Source: Ectopseudomonas composti (lineage in GTDB: Bacteria; Pseudomonadota; Gammaproteobacteria; Pseudomonadales; Pseudomonadaceae). Taken from it: a stretch of DNA of 32,704 bases. The notes beneath the pieces were generated by a model, which was not told the DNA's origin, did no database searches, and saw nothing but the letters and a program-made list of their open reading frames with translations. Below, in pieces: positions 31,447 through 32,704 of the stretch (position 1 is its first letter; each line of letters opens with the position of its first letter). The stretch is taken from assembly GCA_946886245.1 (NCBI GenBank), contig CAMPIF010000002.1, forward strand, positions 1 through 32,704, in the 5' to 3' direction. The position numbers were made by a program, and so were the translations under genes.

Positions 31447-32704
31447 TCAATGCACACTCGTTGAAGAGGAAGTGTCGCAATGCATCGCGCTCATCACCGC
31501 CCTCGAACAGGAACTGATGCGTCTGTATGCCCAGCGAATCAAGGTCTCGGCCCTGGCCGAAGCGTTCTGCGAAAAGCTGCCTGATACGCACCAGATAGCC
31601 CTGAGCGCCCTCACCCGAGGTCAGCGGCAACAGCACCAGCACGAGGCGACTGCCGCGCCCGTTGATGACCTTGAGCTGGACATCGAGACCGCGCTGGCTA
31701 CCCTCCAGCAGACGCTGAATCTCTTCTCCATTTTCCTCGGCGAGTTCGAACGCATAGAGGCTGGCCGGCAAGTCGTGGTCGCGCGCATCGCTCAGCGAGC
31801 GCTTGAGCAATTGCGAGTAGTGCTGGGCGTCGGCGTCTGGCAGTTGCAGGGCCTGCGCATCGCTCATCAACAGGTCGGCGATATGCCCGGACAGAATCGC
31901 CAGCAGGCTGAAACTGCGCTCGTGGAACATGAAGAACGGCATCTGCTGAATCGCCAGAACGGCCAGGATGCGGCCTTCGGTGTCGATCAGCGGCACACAG
32001 ACCTGCAACGCGGAATGCCGGGCGCCTTCGCCACGATCCAGCACCTCGGAGCGCACACTGACCAGTTCACCGCGCTGCAGGCACTGGCGCAACAGCACGT
32101 CCTTGCCATTGAGCTCGCCCATTTCCCCCAGCGTGGCCAGCGGTTGGGGGTCGACCTGAGCGTTGTCCATGATCCGATAGAGCCCCGCCACTCGCAGCGC
32201 CCCATATTGGGCAAGCAGGGAGATGACCGTATCGGCCAGGGTCTTCAGGGCGTCGCGATCACCCGGCAAGGCACGCAGCTGTTCGCGCAAGCTGAGCAGC
32301 GAGCTGCGCAGACTCTGGTCGTTGCCCGCCACGCGTTGTTCCAGACGGTCGTGCGAGATGCGCAGGATATGGTGGGAGCGGGTAAATTCATCGAGCCGCA
32401 GCTGGCGATACTCGTTGGCCAGACTGAGCCGCTCGAGACGACGCTCCCAGATGTCGCGAAACTCACCGACCAGCATGCTGCAGAGCAACATGCCGACGAT
32501 GAAGGACGCCGGGATCTCCAGATAGAGCGCCCACCCCGACAGCCGAAACACGAACAGCGCAGCAATCAGCAATGCGGCACTGAACAGCCCCTGCAGGAAT
32601 CCGTAACGAACGCCGAGCAGTATCGGTACGAGAATCATCCAGGGGAACGACGCCACCACGAGCAGGGGGTCGTCCGGCGATAGCCAGTAGCCGAAACCTA
32701 GGGC
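31424..32704 (-). CDS. pelD: PelD, c-di-GMP receptor of Pel synthesis (5' end outside the window)
   Basis: The frame is open to the right edge, giving 426 codons of a family of about 455, so roughly 30 N-terminal residues are missing. Visible parts: membrane helices (ALGFGYWLS to GMLLCSMLVGEF), a coiled linker (RRLERLSLANEYRQLRLDEF), a GAF domain (about 150-270 of the visible part) and a degenerate GGDEF domain. The latter keeps an inhibitory-site RxxD (RDHD in SDARDHDLPASLYAF), the motif by which PelD binds c-di-GMP, and an arginine about 30 residues on that may be the other ligand contact. No GGDEF catalytic motif is seen, so it is a receptor only. pelA-pelC should lie just to the right. 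Confidence 0.93.
   Translation of the reverse strand, partial: ALGFGYWLSPDDPLLVVASFPWMILVPILLGVRYGFLQGLFSAALLIAALFVFRLSGWALYLEIPASFIVGMLLCSMLVGEFRDIWERRLERLSLANEYRQLRLDEFTRSHHILRISHDRLEQRVAGNDQSLRSSLLSLREQLRALPGDRDALKTLADTVISLLAQYGALRVAGLYRIMDNAQVDPQPLATLGEMGELNGKDVLLRQCLQRGELVSVRSEVLDRGEGARHSALQVCVPLIDTEGRILAVLAIQQMPFFMFHERSFSLLAILSGHIADLLMSDAQALQLPDADAQHYSQLLKRSLSDARDHDLPASLYAFELAEENGEEIQRLLEGSQRGLDVQLKVINGRGSRLVLVLLPLTSGEGAQGYLVRIRQLFAERFGQGRDLDSLGIQTHQFLFEGGDERDALRHFLFNECALNDQQVAV

Overview
The window is chromosomal DNA from a GC-rich gammaproteobacterium, almost certainly a Pseudomonas (or the closely related Ectopseudomonas). The evidence is the run cytochrome c5 - pauR - dadX - RidA - dadA - lrp - amine oxidase - kauB/pauC, which I remember as a conserved P. 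aeruginosa-type neighbourhood, plus the pel exopolysaccharide genes and REP sequences of Pseudomonas type. I see no phage, insertion sequence, CRISPR array or toxin module. Coding density is high, and most genes lie on the minus strand.

Layout. 1-1078 holds the 5' part of a CoA-transferase/hydrolase gene that runs off the left edge. 1192-6038 is a D-alanine and regulator block: cytochrome c5, a PauR-like XRE-cupin repressor, alanine racemase DadX, a RidA-family deaminase, D-amino acid dehydrogenase DadA, and the divergent Lrp/DadR activator. 6103-10184 is an iron-uptake surface-signalling unit (ECF sigma factor, FecR-like transducer, STN-containing TonB-dependent receptor) behind a Fur-box-like site, next to a YkgJ-type cysteine-cluster protein. 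10770-17561 is the polyamine block: FAD amine oxidase, a DUF1127 protein divergent from a MocR regulator, an MFS carrier, aldehyde dehydrogenase KauB/PauC and a small cupin. 17634-19356 is a TetR-MFS pair with a clear operator. 19446-22429 holds gabT and gabD. 22784-22860 is tRNA-Arg(CCG). 22971-25480 has a small glycine/aspartate-rich membrane protein, a degenerate HD-GYP/LuxR regulator and a divergent exported alpha/beta hydrolase. 25550-27133 is an alpha-ketoglutarate semialdehyde dehydrogenase-type gene. 27563 to the right edge is pelG, pelF, pelE and most of pelD.

How it fits together. D-alanine made by DadX is oxidised by DadA to pyruvate, with the RidA protein probably clearing the imine product. 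Polyamine-derived amines are oxidised by the FAD oxidase, then KauB/PauC, and the GABA formed goes to succinate through GabT and GabD. PauR would sense polyamine intermediates and Lrp would sense alanine. The pel genes form a separate exopolysaccharide operon with tightly overlapping reading frames.

The most unusual observation is a pair of 78-bp elements of identical length (15352-15429 and 20888-20965). Each sits just downstream of an aldehyde dehydrogenase gene of the polyamine/GABA pathway (kauB and gabD) in the same orientation. Both stems differ in sequence between the copies but stay fully paired (about ten compensated base-pair changes), while an asymmetric internal loop and the apical loop are conserved. 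They look like two copies of a structured element selected for its fold.
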